A stretch of DNA of 64,000 bases from Pseudomonas tohonis (GTDB lineage: Bacteria; Pseudomonadota; Gammaproteobacteria; Pseudomonadales; Pseudomonadaceae), in NCBI RefSeq assembly GCF_012767755.2, contig NZ_AP023189.1, positions 3,350,001-3,414,000 on the forward strand. Direction: 5' to 3'. The notes beneath the pieces are model-generated. The model saw only the letters and a list, made by a program, of their open reading frames with translations, was not told the DNA's origin and searched no databases. The position numbers were made by a program, and so were the translations under genes. Below, one piece after another: positions 17,744 through 24,693 of this stretch. Positions within the stretch are counted from its first letter, which is position 1; each line of letters starts with the position of its first letter.

Positions 17744-17971
17744 ATGGCGCACTGGATCATCACCTACCACAAGGACAACAACACCTCGACGCTGGACATC
17801 GAGGCGGCGAGCAAACCGGATACGGAGGAGGCCAACCGCCAGTTGCTGGCGTGGGCCGAGGACAACCTGCCTGCCGGGGAGTATGCCGAGAGCGAGGACC
17901 ACAGCCGCGAGCCGGCGATCCAGTTGCTCAAGCGCTACGGCATCACCATCACCGGCATCTCGCGTGCCTGA
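17744..17971 (+). CDS. Small conserved hypothetical protein
   Basis: The product has 75 residues and begins MAHWIITYHKDNNTSTLDIE, with a GAGGT ribosome site 6 bases upstream. The first half looks beta-rich and the second half helical (TEEANRQLLAWAEDNL), ending KRYGITITGISRA. No family is recognised. It is monocistronic, followed by a good terminator at 17988. It lies divergently from triA, so it may share a promoter region with the pump operon. Confidence 0.75.
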   Translation: MAHWIITYHKDNNTSTLDIEAASKPDTEEANRQLLAWAEDNLPAGEYAESEDHSREPAIQLLKRYGITITGISRA

Positions 17972-17987
17972 GCGTCGAATGCGACAA

Positions 17988-18052
17988 CGCGACCGATCCG
18001 GGACGCTCACCTGCAAGGCGTGAGGCGGACGTCCCGGGTCGATCGCGTTTTT
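17988..18052 (+). terminator. Rho-independent terminator
   Basis: An 18-bp stem (17988-18005 with 18030-18047) with two wobble-type mismatches is followed by TTTTT at 18048. It lies 16 bases after the stop of 17744-17971. The loop of 24 bases is longer than usual. Confidence 0.7.
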
Positions 18053-18114
18053 CAGTGCCGGCAGGGATCAGTGGCCAGGAGGCCGCTGAAACCCGGGCGA
18101 GGCGGTGACGCGCG

Positions 18115-18342
18115 CTAGTCGCCCGACGAGTCGTAGTAACGCCGGGCGGGCGGATAGCGCAGTTCCTGCTCGACGCTGCCGTCCTCCCCGTGCACCTTCA
18201 CCGTGCCTGCGCGGTTCTGCATGAAGCTCTCGATGCTCTCGAGCAGTACGGCTTTCTCGCTGGCGGTCTTGGACGGGCGCGTCGCACCTTCCTTGCGCAA
18301 CTCCCACCCCTTTTCCGTGGGGGAAATGTGATAACAACCCAT
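18115..18342 (-). CDS. DUF2188-like small protein
   Basis: The product has 75 residues. The start at 18342 (MGCYHISPTEKGWELRKEG) is preferred because GGAG lies 8 bases upstream; the longer option at 18363 has no ribosome site. The pattern of W-x-L-R-x-EG, a lysine-rich centre (KTASEKAVLLESIESF) and a terminal HGEDGSVEQELRYP strand resembles the DUF2188/YegP-type fold, in which a beta-hairpin is followed by a helix. Cytoplasmic; function unknown. Confidence 0.75.
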   Translation of the reverse strand: MGCYHISPTEKGWELRKEGATRPSKTASEKAVLLESIESFMQNRAGTVKVHGEDGSVEQELRYPPARRYYDSSGD

Positions 18343-18465
18343 GTGGATCTCCAGTTCATTCAACGTCGACGGTCTTGATGCCGTTTGCGCCCCCAGGCGC
18401 CTCTCAGGGACTTATAGAGCCGGTGCTGCCGGACAGGTTCCGCCTTTGTGCCGAGGCGCGCCCTT

Positions 18466-18690
18466 TCAGGGCTTGCGGCGGATGCGCCCGCGTGAAGCCT
18501 CCCTGGCGAGCGCTGCCAGGCGCTCGGCGTCGCTGCGCAGGATCGCCACCGTGCGGAACAGGGCTTCGCAGAGCTCCTCGTCGTCGATCTTCTGCGCGGC
18601 GCTGACCAGCGTGATGCAGGCCACCTGGTTGTTCAGCGAGGCGTCGTGCAGGGTGGTGCGCAATTGCTCGTCGAGCGGGGCGAGGGGCAT
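18466..18690 (-). CDS. Small helical hypothetical protein, second gene of a pair
   Basis: The product has 74 residues and is almost entirely helical by composition (TLVSAAQKIDDEELCEALF, ILRSDAERLAALAREA). Its start lies 2 bases after the stop of the upstream gene, so the two form a tight operon. No domain is recognised. The C-terminus is basic (RGRIRRKP), which could support nucleic-acid or membrane contact, but that is speculation. Confidence 0.65.
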   Translation of the reverse strand: MPLAPLDEQLRTTLHDASLNNQVACITLVSAAQKIDDEELCEALFRTVAILRSDAERLAALAREASRGRIRRKP

Positions 18691-18692
18691 GG

Positions 18693-18968
18693 TCAGTCGC
18701 CCTCCGGCAGGGCGGCGTCGCCTCCACCCGGGTCCTGCTCGAGCATGCGCTCCAGTTCATCGATCAACTGGCCATTGAGGGCCTCGAACTGTTCGTGGCT
18801 GGCCCAGTGGCGGGGGAAGAGGCCGGAGACGATGGTCAGGCGGCCGGTGCGCAGGTCGCGCAGGGACAGCACCACTTCGTCGTCGCGGAACTTGACCACG
18901 CACAGGTGGTTGTCCAGCCGGGCATCCAGCCTTTGCTGCAATTCTTCGGCTGAGGGTTGAAAAGCCAT
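18693..18968 (-). CDS. Small hypothetical protein, first gene of a pair
   Basis: The product has 91 residues (start MAFQPSAEELQQRLDARLDN). Strands such as LCVVKFRDDEVVLSLRDL and RLTIVSGLFPRHW alternate with helices at both ends, giving a small alpha/beta domain. The ribosome site is weak. A terminator-like hairpin reading in the same direction lies only 30 bases upstream (18999-19034), which could attenuate this operon. No family recognised. Confidence 0.7.
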   Translation of the reverse strand: MAFQPSAEELQQRLDARLDNHLCVVKFRDDEVVLSLRDLRTGRLTIVSGLFPRHWASHEQFEALNGQLIDELERMLEQDPGGGDAALPEGD

Positions 18969-18998
18969 GGCTACGTCCAGGTACGGGTGGGTCCATCC

Positions 18999-19034
18999 AA
19001 AAAAGAAGCCCGACGCATGCCGCAGCGACCGGGC
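18999..19034 (-). terminator. Minus-strand terminator with no gene upstream; attenuator or small-RNA end
   Basis: On the minus strand a stem of GCCCG with CGGGC, extended by GCG/CGC after short bulges (19034-19008), is followed by TTCTTTTTT (19007-18999). It points toward 18968 but no coding gene precedes it. It could end a small RNA transcribed from within 19040-19440 or act as a leader attenuator for 18968-18466. Confidence 0.6.
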
Positions 19035-19524
19035 CTCAAGTTGGGATACGCGTGAGTTGTTATTGAGAAGTCCGGGAGCGCGTGTGAGTTCAGCCTTATT
19101 ACGCTGCTGGAAGAGGCCGTTCGTCCGCTGCAATGGTTTCAATATCATCGAGATGACGCGCTGATATCAGGTGATTTCCCGGTCGCCTTCCCGTGCGGAA
19201 TCGACGAGCACCATGGGTGTGCAGCCCGCCCCTTATCATCGCATCGCGCCTGTTCGCGATCTTGCAAATCGCCCGAATCGTGCAGATCGCCCGTGCAGAA
19301 TGCATGGGCGCGTCCCCGCTCAAGGATGCGGGTTCCCCGGCTTTTTGGGTGGTTTGCCATCGTGCCGATATCAGGTTGTCGAGGTTTTCCTGTGCAGGGC
19401 GGCGAGAGGGTTCAGTGAAACCGCAGAAAACCTGTATTGGCATGTTTATCGCTAGCTGCCTGTGCTCCCCTGGGGGTTGAAGACCTTTTCCGAGCCTGTC
19501 TCACCGGCTTCCGGAGGTATCAGG
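19035..19524. other. Intergenic region without a supported gene
   Basis: Open frames here have no ribosome site and overlap on both strands. Around 19259-19300 a short imperfect tandem repeat (caaatcgcccgaatcg, cagatcgcccgtgcag) is visible. The region may encode a minus-strand small RNA ending at 18999. A GGAGG ribosome site for the next gene lies at its right end. Confidence 0.5.
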
Positions 19525-19833
19525 ATGATCACGTCCCTCGCTCATCTGACCCTGTACTCGCCCGCACTGGCCGAAGGCGTCGTGCGGCTCGAGCCGCGCG
19601 CGGTGACGCTCGACTTCGGCCTGGCGCAGTTCGAGGACTGGGCGGCGCTGGATGGGCTCGCCGGGCACATCAGCTTCGCGGGGGCGGCGCCGGAGAACTG
19701 GAACCGTACGCGGCTGATCGAACTGGAGCCGCTGGACCCCGGGCAGGACAAGGCGATTTTCGAGGTGATGGCCGAGCGGCCATCCATCAGGGGCGTGGAC
19801 GGCGCATCGGTGTTCCCGGTACGCATGCTCTGA
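19525..19833 (+). CDS. Small conserved hypothetical protein
   Basis: The product has 102 residues. The start at 19525 has CCGGAGG 8 bases upstream, better than any upstream in-frame start. It reads as mostly beta structure (LAHLTLYSPALAEGVVRLE, RAVTLDFGLAQFEDW), with a late helix and the C-terminus SVFPVRML. No motif is recognised. It precedes another small gene by 60 bases and may be cotranscribed with it. Confidence 0.7.
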   Translation: MITSLAHLTLYSPALAEGVVRLEPRAVTLDFGLAQFEDWAALDGLAGHISFAGAAPENWNRTRLIELEPLDPGQDKAIFEVMAERPSIRGVDGASVFPVRML

Positions 19834-19893
19834 CCCCCATTGCGCGCGGCCCGAATTCACGCGGCCGGCATGACCGTAACAAGGAGGCTGTTG

Positions 19894-20196
19894 ATGAAAA
19901 CTGCACTGTCTGGCAAGGAACTGGACCTGATGCTCGCGCGCGCCATCCCCAGTTGCAGGGTGGAAAGCCGGACGCTTACGGACGGCACCTTCAGCCTCTT
20001 CGTGCATAACCCGGCGACCCATGAACACTTCACCGTGGCCGGGCTCAACCATGTCGATTACCAGGACCCCAGCGCCGTGTTGCGCCTGGGCAAGCAGGTG
20101 TTCGAGGACATGGTGCTGCTCCAGGCCGGCTGCGGCAGCCGGCGCATCGTCAAGCTCGCCAGTGCCCAGGAGCAGGGGATCCGCCAGGCGGGCTGA
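19894..20196 (+). CDS. Small conserved hypothetical protein
   Basis: The product has 100 residues with an excellent AAGGAGG ribosome site. It starts with a helix (LSGKELDLMLARAI), followed by strands (GTFSLFVHNPATHEHFTVAG) and another helix (AVLRLGKQVFEDMVLLQ). The fold resembles small single-domain proteins of about 100 residues common in Pseudomonas accessory regions. Function unknown. A GC-rich hairpin (20208-20228) follows the stop codon. Confidence 0.7.
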   Translation: MKTALSGKELDLMLARAIPSCRVESRTLTDGTFSLFVHNPATHEHFTVAGLNHVDYQDPSAVLRLGKQVFEDMVLLQAGCGSRRIVKLASAQEQGIRQAG

Positions 20197-20207
20197 TGCT
20201 GTTTCCG

Positions 20208-20228
20208 CCGGGGCCGATCGTGCCCCGG
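20208..20228 (+). terminator. GC-rich hairpin after small gene
   Basis: A 7-bp perfect stem (ccggggc with gccccgg) with loop cgatcgt begins 12 bases after the stop at 20196. There is no T-run, so termination is only possible. Confidence 0.45.
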
Positions 20229-20260
20229 TGAGCTGCATCACCCACACCCCCGGGCTGCTC

Positions 20261-20306
20261 CGACTGGAGCGTCTTGTTCCTACATGGGAATAGGACGTTC
20301 CAGTCG
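20261..20306 (+). promoter_or_regulatory. Long near-perfect hairpin upstream of paralogue 1
   Basis: 46 bases fold back on themselves: cgactgga pairs with tccagtcg, cgtc with gacg, and ttcc with ggaa. The mismatched positions in the stem are all G-U/T compatible, as expected for RNA. It lies about 70 bases before the first of three paralogous genes. A shorter relative with the same ttcctaca core occurs before the second gene at 21224. It could also be a protein-binding dyad. Confidence 0.6.
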
Positions 20307-20337
20307 CTCGTCGCACTCAGCTTAAAAACACACCGGC

Positions 20338-20372
20338 CGACCTTGAGGGAACACCCCAGAAAGGAGAGGTCG
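20338..20372 (+). promoter_or_regulatory. Leader hairpin enclosing the ribosome site of paralogue 1
   Basis: cgacct (20338-20343) can pair with aggtcg (20367-20372). The ribosome site AAGGAG (20361-20366) sits inside the loop next to an inner GGG/CCC stem. The start codon follows 2 bases later. The same arrangement is kept before paralogue 2, suggesting translational control. Proposed from sequence only. Confidence 0.5.
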
Positions 20373-20374
20373 TC

Positions 20375-21073
20375 ATGGAAATCACGAGCAACCTGCCGTT
20401 ATGGCTCATGCGCTCGGATACCCGGGTCGCCGAAGTGGCCAAGGCGGGCGAGTCAGCCCGAGCACTGGCTCTGCCAGAGGCACTGCCGCAGGAAGATCTG
20501 GATCGAGTCATCGAAAGTCATACCTACAACCGGTTGGCGCAATTGCCAACGAAGCCGCAGGTGAGTTTCGATCTTGAGATATGGGCCATCGAACAGGTGA
20601 CGCGCCCGCCCAAGGACAATGCGCGTCCGCTGGAAATCATCGATGCGGAGCTGAACATGGCGCATGCGGGGTTTCAGGCGATCTACGGCAGCATATTGAG
20701 AGAGTTGTCGGGGCGGGAGCCGGTTATGCGTGACGGATTGGTTGGTATATCGGTCGATAGCGCAGGCAACATCATCGTCAGTAATCACAATGGCTTACTC
20801 AGGGATGATGTGGCGAAACGGCTGTCTGCACGAATGAACGCTTCCACCGAATTGCTGCAGTACGCCAATCGTTATGTGGAGTTGGCCATCGAGCGTATCG
20901 AGTCGGATATGAACGTGGACTTCGATGGGTTCGGCCGTTATCACTTGGACAAAAGCAATTTCTCGAGCGTTGTCAGAGCCCTTGAGTACAACAGCCTTCA
21001 GGCCCATCTGATCTCATGGGGTGTCGTACGTTATGGACACTGGACCGAGCGACGGATTCATCCGCCAGCCTAG
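20375..21073 (+). CDS. Triplicated hypothetical protein, copy 1
   Basis: The product has 232 residues. The start follows AAGGAGAGG directly. No signal peptide or membrane segment is visible. The conserved regions of the family are an N-terminal SNLPLWLMRSDTRVAEVAKA, a central LSGREPV-RDGLVGISVD block, NHNGLLRDDVAKRLSARMNA, and an acidic helical segment ANRYVELAIERIESDMNVDFD followed by GRYHLDKSNF. The protein ends with YGHWTERRI. It is predicted cytoplasmic or exported by a non-Sec route. I do not recognise the family. Two further copies follow in tandem, and this one is the most diverged of the three. Confidence 0.8.
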   Translation: MEITSNLPLWLMRSDTRVAEVAKAGESARALALPEALPQEDLDRVIESHTYNRLAQLPTKPQVSFDLEIWAIEQVTRPPKDNARPLEIIDAELNMAHAGFQAIYGSILRELSGREPVMRDGLVGISVDSAGNIIVSNHNGLLRDDVAKRLSARMNASTELLQYANRYVELAIERIESDMNVDFDGFGRYHLDKSNFSSVVRALEYNSLQAHLISWGVVRYGHWTERRIHPPA

Positions 21074-21080
21074 TTGGAAT

Positions 21081-21102
21081 GTGCGGGCTTATTAGCCCGC
21101 AC
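21081..21102 (+). terminator. Hairpin after paralogue 1
   Basis: A perfect 9-bp stem (gtgcgggct with agcccgcac) with loop tatt starts 8 bases after the stop codon. A similar hairpin with related stem sequence follows copy 3 at 22865. There is no strong T-run. Confidence 0.55.
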
Positions 21103-21140
21103 AAAGCTCAAGCATCAACGCTCGCTCTTAAGAAGTGTCT

Positions 21141-21215
21141 GTTGACATAGATGCCCTAAAACTACGGAATTCTCTGGGCTGCCGACTCCTACACTCGGTT
21201 CTTCGTTAAGCCTTA
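21141..21215 (+). repeat. Conserved 75-base noncoding trailer, copy A
   Basis: This segment aligns without gaps to 22923-22997 after paralogue 3, with about 52 of 75 positions identical by hand count. The best-kept parts are atgcccta, ggctgcc, actccta and agcctta. An outer stem ggct/agcc and an inner stem ccga/tcgg leave ctcctaca in a loop. In copy B one inner pair changes from G-C to A-T, a compensatory change. Confidence 0.6.
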
Positions 21216-21223
21216 GGTACCAT

Positions 21224-21258
21224 GAGCCGTTCTGTTCCTACAGCGGTATAGGACGCTC
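21224..21258 (+). promoter_or_regulatory. Hairpin upstream of paralogue 2
   Basis: gagc pairs with gctc and gttctgttcc with ggtataggac (one mismatch, two wobble pairs), around loop tacagc. It carries the same gttcctaca / ataggac words as the hairpin at 20261-20306 and lies at a similar distance from the next start codon. Confidence 0.5.
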
Positions 21259-21295
21259 TGCAGGCTCTCCCCGCTCAGTTTCAACTCACCCCGGC

Positions 21296-21330
21296 CGACC
21301 TTGAAGGGAATACCCAAAAAGGAGAGGTCG
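21296..21330 (+). promoter_or_regulatory. Leader hairpin enclosing the ribosome site of paralogue 2
   Basis: cgacct (21296-21301) can pair with aggtcg (21325-21330), and an inner GGG-AATA-CCC stem precedes AAGGAG. The arrangement matches the leader of copy 1 although some loop bases differ. Confidence 0.5.
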
Positions 21331-21332
21331 CC

Positions 21333-22031
21333 ATGGAAATCAACAGCAGCCTGCCGCTCTGGACCACCCGCTCGGACACCCGCCTCGCTGAAGTCGCCAA
21401 GGCGGCAGAGTCGACGCGCACGGTGGTCACACCCCAGGAACGGTCGCAGGAGGATCTGGACAGCTTTATCGAGGCGCGGACCTATGACCGATTGGGCCAA
21501 CTGCCGTCAGGTCCGAACGTGGCCAGTGATTTCGAGATATGGATAACCGAGCAAGTAAAGTGCCCACCCAAGGAGAATGCCCGCCCGCTGGAGCAGATCA
21601 ATGCAGAACTCAACATGGTTCATGCGGGTTTTCAGGAACTCTACGGCAGGATGCTGCGGGAGCTGTCGGGGCGGGAGCCAGTCATGCCTGACGGCATGGT
21701 TGGGATATCGGTAGGAGGTGATGGAAAGTTCATCGTGCGTAACCACAACGGGCTACTACGGGATGACGTGGCTCAACGTCTGTCTGCTCGCATGAATGCT
21801 TCGCCCGAGCTACTGCAGTACGCCAATCGATATGTGGAGCTGGCCATTGAGCGCATTGAGTCAGACATGAACGTGAATTTCGATGGCTTGGGTCGTTACC
21901 ACTTGGACAAGGAAAATTTCTCGAGTGTCGTAACGGCCATGGAGTTCAATAGCCTTCAAGGTCATTTGCTTTCATGGGGCGTCATACGTTACGGGTATTG
22001 GACGGAACCAAAGCTCTATAGGCCGGAGTGA
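21333..22031 (+). CDS. Triplicated hypothetical protein, copy 2
   Basis: The product has 232 residues, the same length as copy 1 and nearly colinear with it. The first 50 or so codons are almost identical in DNA to those of copy 3 (starting MEINSSLPLWTTRSDTRLAE), while the following 20 codons differ strongly and the rest is again similar. That mosaic pattern suggests recent gene conversion or unequal exchange. The conserved central blocks (LSGREPVMPDGMVGISV, NHNGLLRDDVAQRLSARMNA, IERIESDMNVNFDGLGRYHL) are intact. No known domain is recognised. Confidence 0.8.
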   Translation: MEINSSLPLWTTRSDTRLAEVAKAAESTRTVVTPQERSQEDLDSFIEARTYDRLGQLPSGPNVASDFEIWITEQVKCPPKENARPLEQINAELNMVHAGFQELYGRMLRELSGREPVMPDGMVGISVGGDGKFIVRNHNGLLRDDVAQRLSARMNASPELLQYANRYVELAIERIESDMNVNFDGLGRYHLDKENFSSVVTAMEFNSLQGHLLSWGVIRYGYWTEPKLYRPE

Positions 22032-22044
22032 GAGGCTTCCGGAA

Positions 22045-22065
22045 ACCCAGCCTTGTAGGCTGGGT
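22045..22065 (+). terminator. Hairpin after paralogue 2
   Basis: A perfect 9-bp stem (acccagcct with aggctgggt) with loop tgt starts 14 bases after the stop codon and is followed by cctactt. It could terminate or process the transcript before copy 3. Confidence 0.5.
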
Positions 22066-22129
22066 CCTACTTATAAATGGGCGATCAAGTGGCGATGTAC
22101 TCTCTCAGTTTTAGCCTGCTCTGGCCGAC

Positions 22130-22152
22130 CTCCTTGTAATACTTGAAAGGAG
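22130..22152 (+). promoter_or_regulatory. Leader hairpin pairing with the ribosome site of paralogue 3
   Basis: ctcctt (22130-22135) is the exact complement of aaggag (22147-22152), the ribosome site of copy 3. Here the ribosome site itself would be sequestered, unlike in copies 1 and 2 where it lies in the loop. Confidence 0.5.
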
Positions 22153-22160
22153 AGAACGCC

Positions 22161-22853
22161 ATGGAAATCAACAGCAGCCTGCCACTCTGGACCACCCGCT
22201 CGGACACCCGCCTCGCTGAAGTCGCCAAGGCGGCAGAGTCGACGCGCACAGTGGCCACACCCCAGGAACGGCCGCAGGAGGATCTGGACAGCTTTATCGA
22301 GGCGCGGACATATGACCGGCTGGGGCAATTGTCGTCGGGTCAGAGCGGGGGCGGCGACTACGAGGTCTGGGCCTTGGAGCAGGCGAAGCGTCCATCCAAG
22401 GAGAATGCCCGTCCGCTGGAGCAGATCGACGCAGAACTCAATATGGCCCATGCAGGGTTTCAGGAACTCTACGGCAAGATGCTGCGGGAGCTGTCAGGGC
22501 GGGAGCCGGTCATGCCAGACGGCATGGTGGGGATATCGGTCGATGGCGACGGGAAGATCATTGTGCGTAACCACAACGGCCTGCTTAGAGATGATGTGGC
22601 GCAACGCCTGTCGGCACGGATGAATGCTTCTGAGGAGTTGCTGCGGTACGCCAATCGCTATGTAGAACTGGCAATTGAGCGAGTTGAATCAGATATGAAT
22701 GTCGATCTGGAGGGGCTTGGTCGCTATCACTTGGACAAAAGTAATTTCGCGGATGCATTCGTGGCGATGGAATTCAATAGCCTCCTCCTTCATCTGTCTC
22801 AGTTTGGTGTTGTCCGATATGGGCATTGGAGTGAGCGCAAAATTTATCCGTAG
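22161..22853 (+). CDS. Triplicated hypothetical protein, copy 3
   Basis: The product has 230 residues. The ATG at 22161 follows AAAGGAGAG; an in-frame ATG six codons earlier overlaps that ribosome site and is rejected. The N-terminal third matches copy 2 almost exactly. All family blocks are present (LSGREPVMPDGMVGISVDGD, NHNGLLRDDVAQRLSARMNA, VELAIERVESDMNVDLEGL, GRYHLDKSNF) and it ends YGHWSERKIYP. No frameshift or loss is seen in any of the three copies, so all are probably functional. Confidence 0.8.
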   Translation: MEINSSLPLWTTRSDTRLAEVAKAAESTRTVATPQERPQEDLDSFIEARTYDRLGQLSSGQSGGGDYEVWALEQAKRPSKENARPLEQIDAELNMAHAGFQELYGKMLRELSGREPVMPDGMVGISVDGDGKIIVRNHNGLLRDDVAQRLSARMNASEELLRYANRYVELAIERVESDMNVDLEGLGRYHLDKSNFADAFVAMEFNSLLLHLSQFGVVRYGHWSERKIYP

Positions 22854-22864
22854 TATAAAATAAG

Positions 22865-22891
22865 TTCGTGCGGGCTGCTCGCCCGCACGAA
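22865..22891 (+). terminator. Hairpin after paralogue 3
   Basis: A perfect 11-bp stem (ttcgtgcgggc with gcccgcacgaa) begins 12 bases after the stop codon. Its core gtgcgggc/gcccgcac is the same as in the hairpin after copy 1. Confidence 0.55.
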
Positions 22892-22922
22892 TCAATTTAG
22901 CGTCCGCTACTTATTAGTGATT

Positions 22923-22997
22923 GCTGGCAAATATGCCCTAGAGTAATGTAGCTCTCAAGGCTGCCAACTCCTATATTTGAATCTTCATGTAGCCTTA
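22923..22997 (+). repeat. Conserved 75-base noncoding trailer, copy B
   Basis: This is the counterpart of 21141-21215, with the same length and the same outer stem (ggct/agcc). It separates copy 3 from the convergent gene whose stop is at 23002. No such trailer follows copy 2. Confidence 0.6.
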
Positions 22998-23001
22998 TAA
23001 A

Positions 23002-24321
23002 TCATTGTCCGTAGTTATAATCTGTGCGCCAGGTGTTTTTGTATATTCCAGCGTAATCGATAAAGGTTGTATTCCAGTCGCCATAACAAGACCCTAGGTC
23101 TACAGTCCCGTGGGCCCAGCCATTGGCTTCGGTTTTAATTGGATGGGGAATATAGTTTGCTTGGCCGGATCGCAGATGCTTTATCAAGTAGAGTACGGGG
23201 GTAATTCCTTTTAATGGGCTTCCGGTGCTATCTGTTAAATACATGGACCATGTCAGTTGGCGATAAGCTTGTGTCGTTAGGTATTTGTACGGACTCGTTG
23301 ACTGAGCTGAAGCCGGAATCCGCAGGACGTTTGACTCTCCCTCCAAATAATGTTTGCGCATAAATGGCGTTGAGCCAATTGTGAGTCGATAGCGAGGATA
23401 GGGGCTCCATGCCACGGCCGGGTTTGGACGGACCCTGACTTGCAAGCGATAGTTGGCTGCGCGTCCTTTGATATTCAATGGCGTGTCTTTTTTCTCCGCC
23501 TTCCACGTGCCTTCGTCATAAGTCTCCAACAACCAGCGATTACTCGTCCCAGCTTCCGCTCCCGTCAACATGAGCCGCAGCGTCTGCCCGCGAACACTGG
23601 TGAACGCGTAATAGTCGTAGTCCCAGGCACTGTCCGAGTTACCCGTGATGACGTTCAGGGTGTCGGGCAGGACGGTGGCCGACTCGAGGCTGTCGTTGGG
23701 TTCATGGGCATCGATCGGGGCGGCGACCAGTGCGCCGAAGCCGACGGGCGAGCCGTCGGAGGCGTGGGCGTTCATCAGCCAGTAGTAATGACCGGGTGGC
23801 GTGACGGCGAGGATCGATTCGTCCGCATTGCCGGGTTGGTTGGAATGCCCGACCAACTGGAGGTTGCCGTTGCCGATGTCTCTCAACAGGAAGAGTTCGA
23901 AGTCAGTGCCTGGGCTCTGCTCGGTGACGACGGCTTCGGTCTTGGAATGCTGGCCGATTTCGAAGTGGTAGCAGTAGCTGCCGCCTTGTTGCACACCGGA
24001 AAGGGTGTACAGCTGGTTGATCGAAAGCGAGGTACACAGCGGGGTGTAAGCATTGCTGCGTGCTTGCAGGCCGTTGCTTCTGCTGATGGGAGGTTTGGGC
24101 GCATCCGCTTTCGGTACTGATGAGACCGGGGGAGTAGCGGGGAGGTTGCCGGGTAATGGCACCTGCCGCAGGACGGCAGGTGGCGCGAAATGGGACTCGG
24201 CGGTAAGGGTGCTACCCGGCGGAAGCCTGGGGGTGTCGGCCAGTGCATTGGAAGCCTGGGCGCCAAGCATGGCCAGCAGCAATAGCTGGGGCGCGTGGAG
24301 CGTGGTTTTGAGGGCTGGCAT
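23002..24321 (-). CDS. Secreted protein with pre-peptidase C-terminal-like domains
   Basis: The product has 439 residues from the ATG at 24321, which has AAGG 9-12 bases upstream; an ATG three codons earlier is possible. Residues 1-28 form a Sec signal (HAPQLLLLAMLGAQASNALA). A Pro-rich segment follows, then a domain with GSYCYHFEIGQ and GTDFELFLLRD, and a second with EPNDSLESATVLPD and WDYDYYAFTSVRGQTLRLML. The second is typical of PPC-type beta-sandwich domains that accompany secreted hydrolases. The C-terminal part is beta-rich and ends DYAGIYKNTWRTDYNYGQ. No catalytic motif is seen. Extracellular or periplasmic binding role likely. Confidence 0.75.
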   Translation of the reverse strand: MPALKTTLHAPQLLLLAMLGAQASNALADTPRLPPGSTLTAESHFAPPAVLRQVPLPGNLPATPPVSSVPKADAPKPPISRSNGLQARSNAYTPLCTSLSINQLYTLSGVQQGGSYCYHFEIGQHSKTEAVVTEQSPGTDFELFLLRDIGNGNLQLVGHSNQPGNADESILAVTPPGHYYWLMNAHASDGSPVGFGALVAAPIDAHEPNDSLESATVLPDTLNVITGNSDSAWDYDYYAFTSVRGQTLRLMLTGAEAGTSNRWLLETYDEGTWKAEKKDTPLNIKGRAANYRLQVRVRPNPAVAWSPYPRYRLTIGSTPFMRKHYLEGESNVLRIPASAQSTSPYKYLTTQAYRQLTWSMYLTDSTGSPLKGITPVLYLIKHLRSGQANYIPHPIKTEANGWAHGTVDLGSCYGDWNTTFIDYAGIYKNTWRTDYNYGQ

Positions 24322-24693
24322 CGGCTTCATCCTTGTGTCTGTGAAAGGGCGAGCGCAGATGCTAGGGCGACCCCGTCGATCACCTTCCGGTGGGGGCGTC
24401 AGTGGTTTTTTCCGCTGTTGTGGAGCAGGTGTTTGTATTGCAAGGGGTTGCGGGAGATGAGTAAGGAAATCTGACCGGCAGATTGCCCGCAGGCACATCA
24501 GGCTCAGGCCTGTTCCTTCACGGTGATAGGCGCAATGACGGGGTGGCCATGCCGCTGTCGGTAGGCACGGCCTGGGTCGCAATGGCATGCATCGTAGCGA
24601 TGAGATCGCCCAGGCAGATGCTCATGTGCGAAGACGGCGTTGGTGTATGAGGCTGAGCCGGGCGCCTGCCAGCTTCAGGTGCCCTCAGCAGCC
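24322..24693. other. Intergenic region, no gene seen
   Basis: This spacer separates two minus-strand genes. It should hold the promoter of 24321 and the end of the egtBD transcript. I see no convincing terminator or open frame. Confidence 0.5.

Noticed and set aside
21141..21215. Possible integron attC site: the trailer after paralogue 1 contains gttaagc, matching the R-prime core
   Set aside because: The equivalent trailer after copy 3 lacks it, there is no matching RYYYAAC core at the other end, and no integrase is present.
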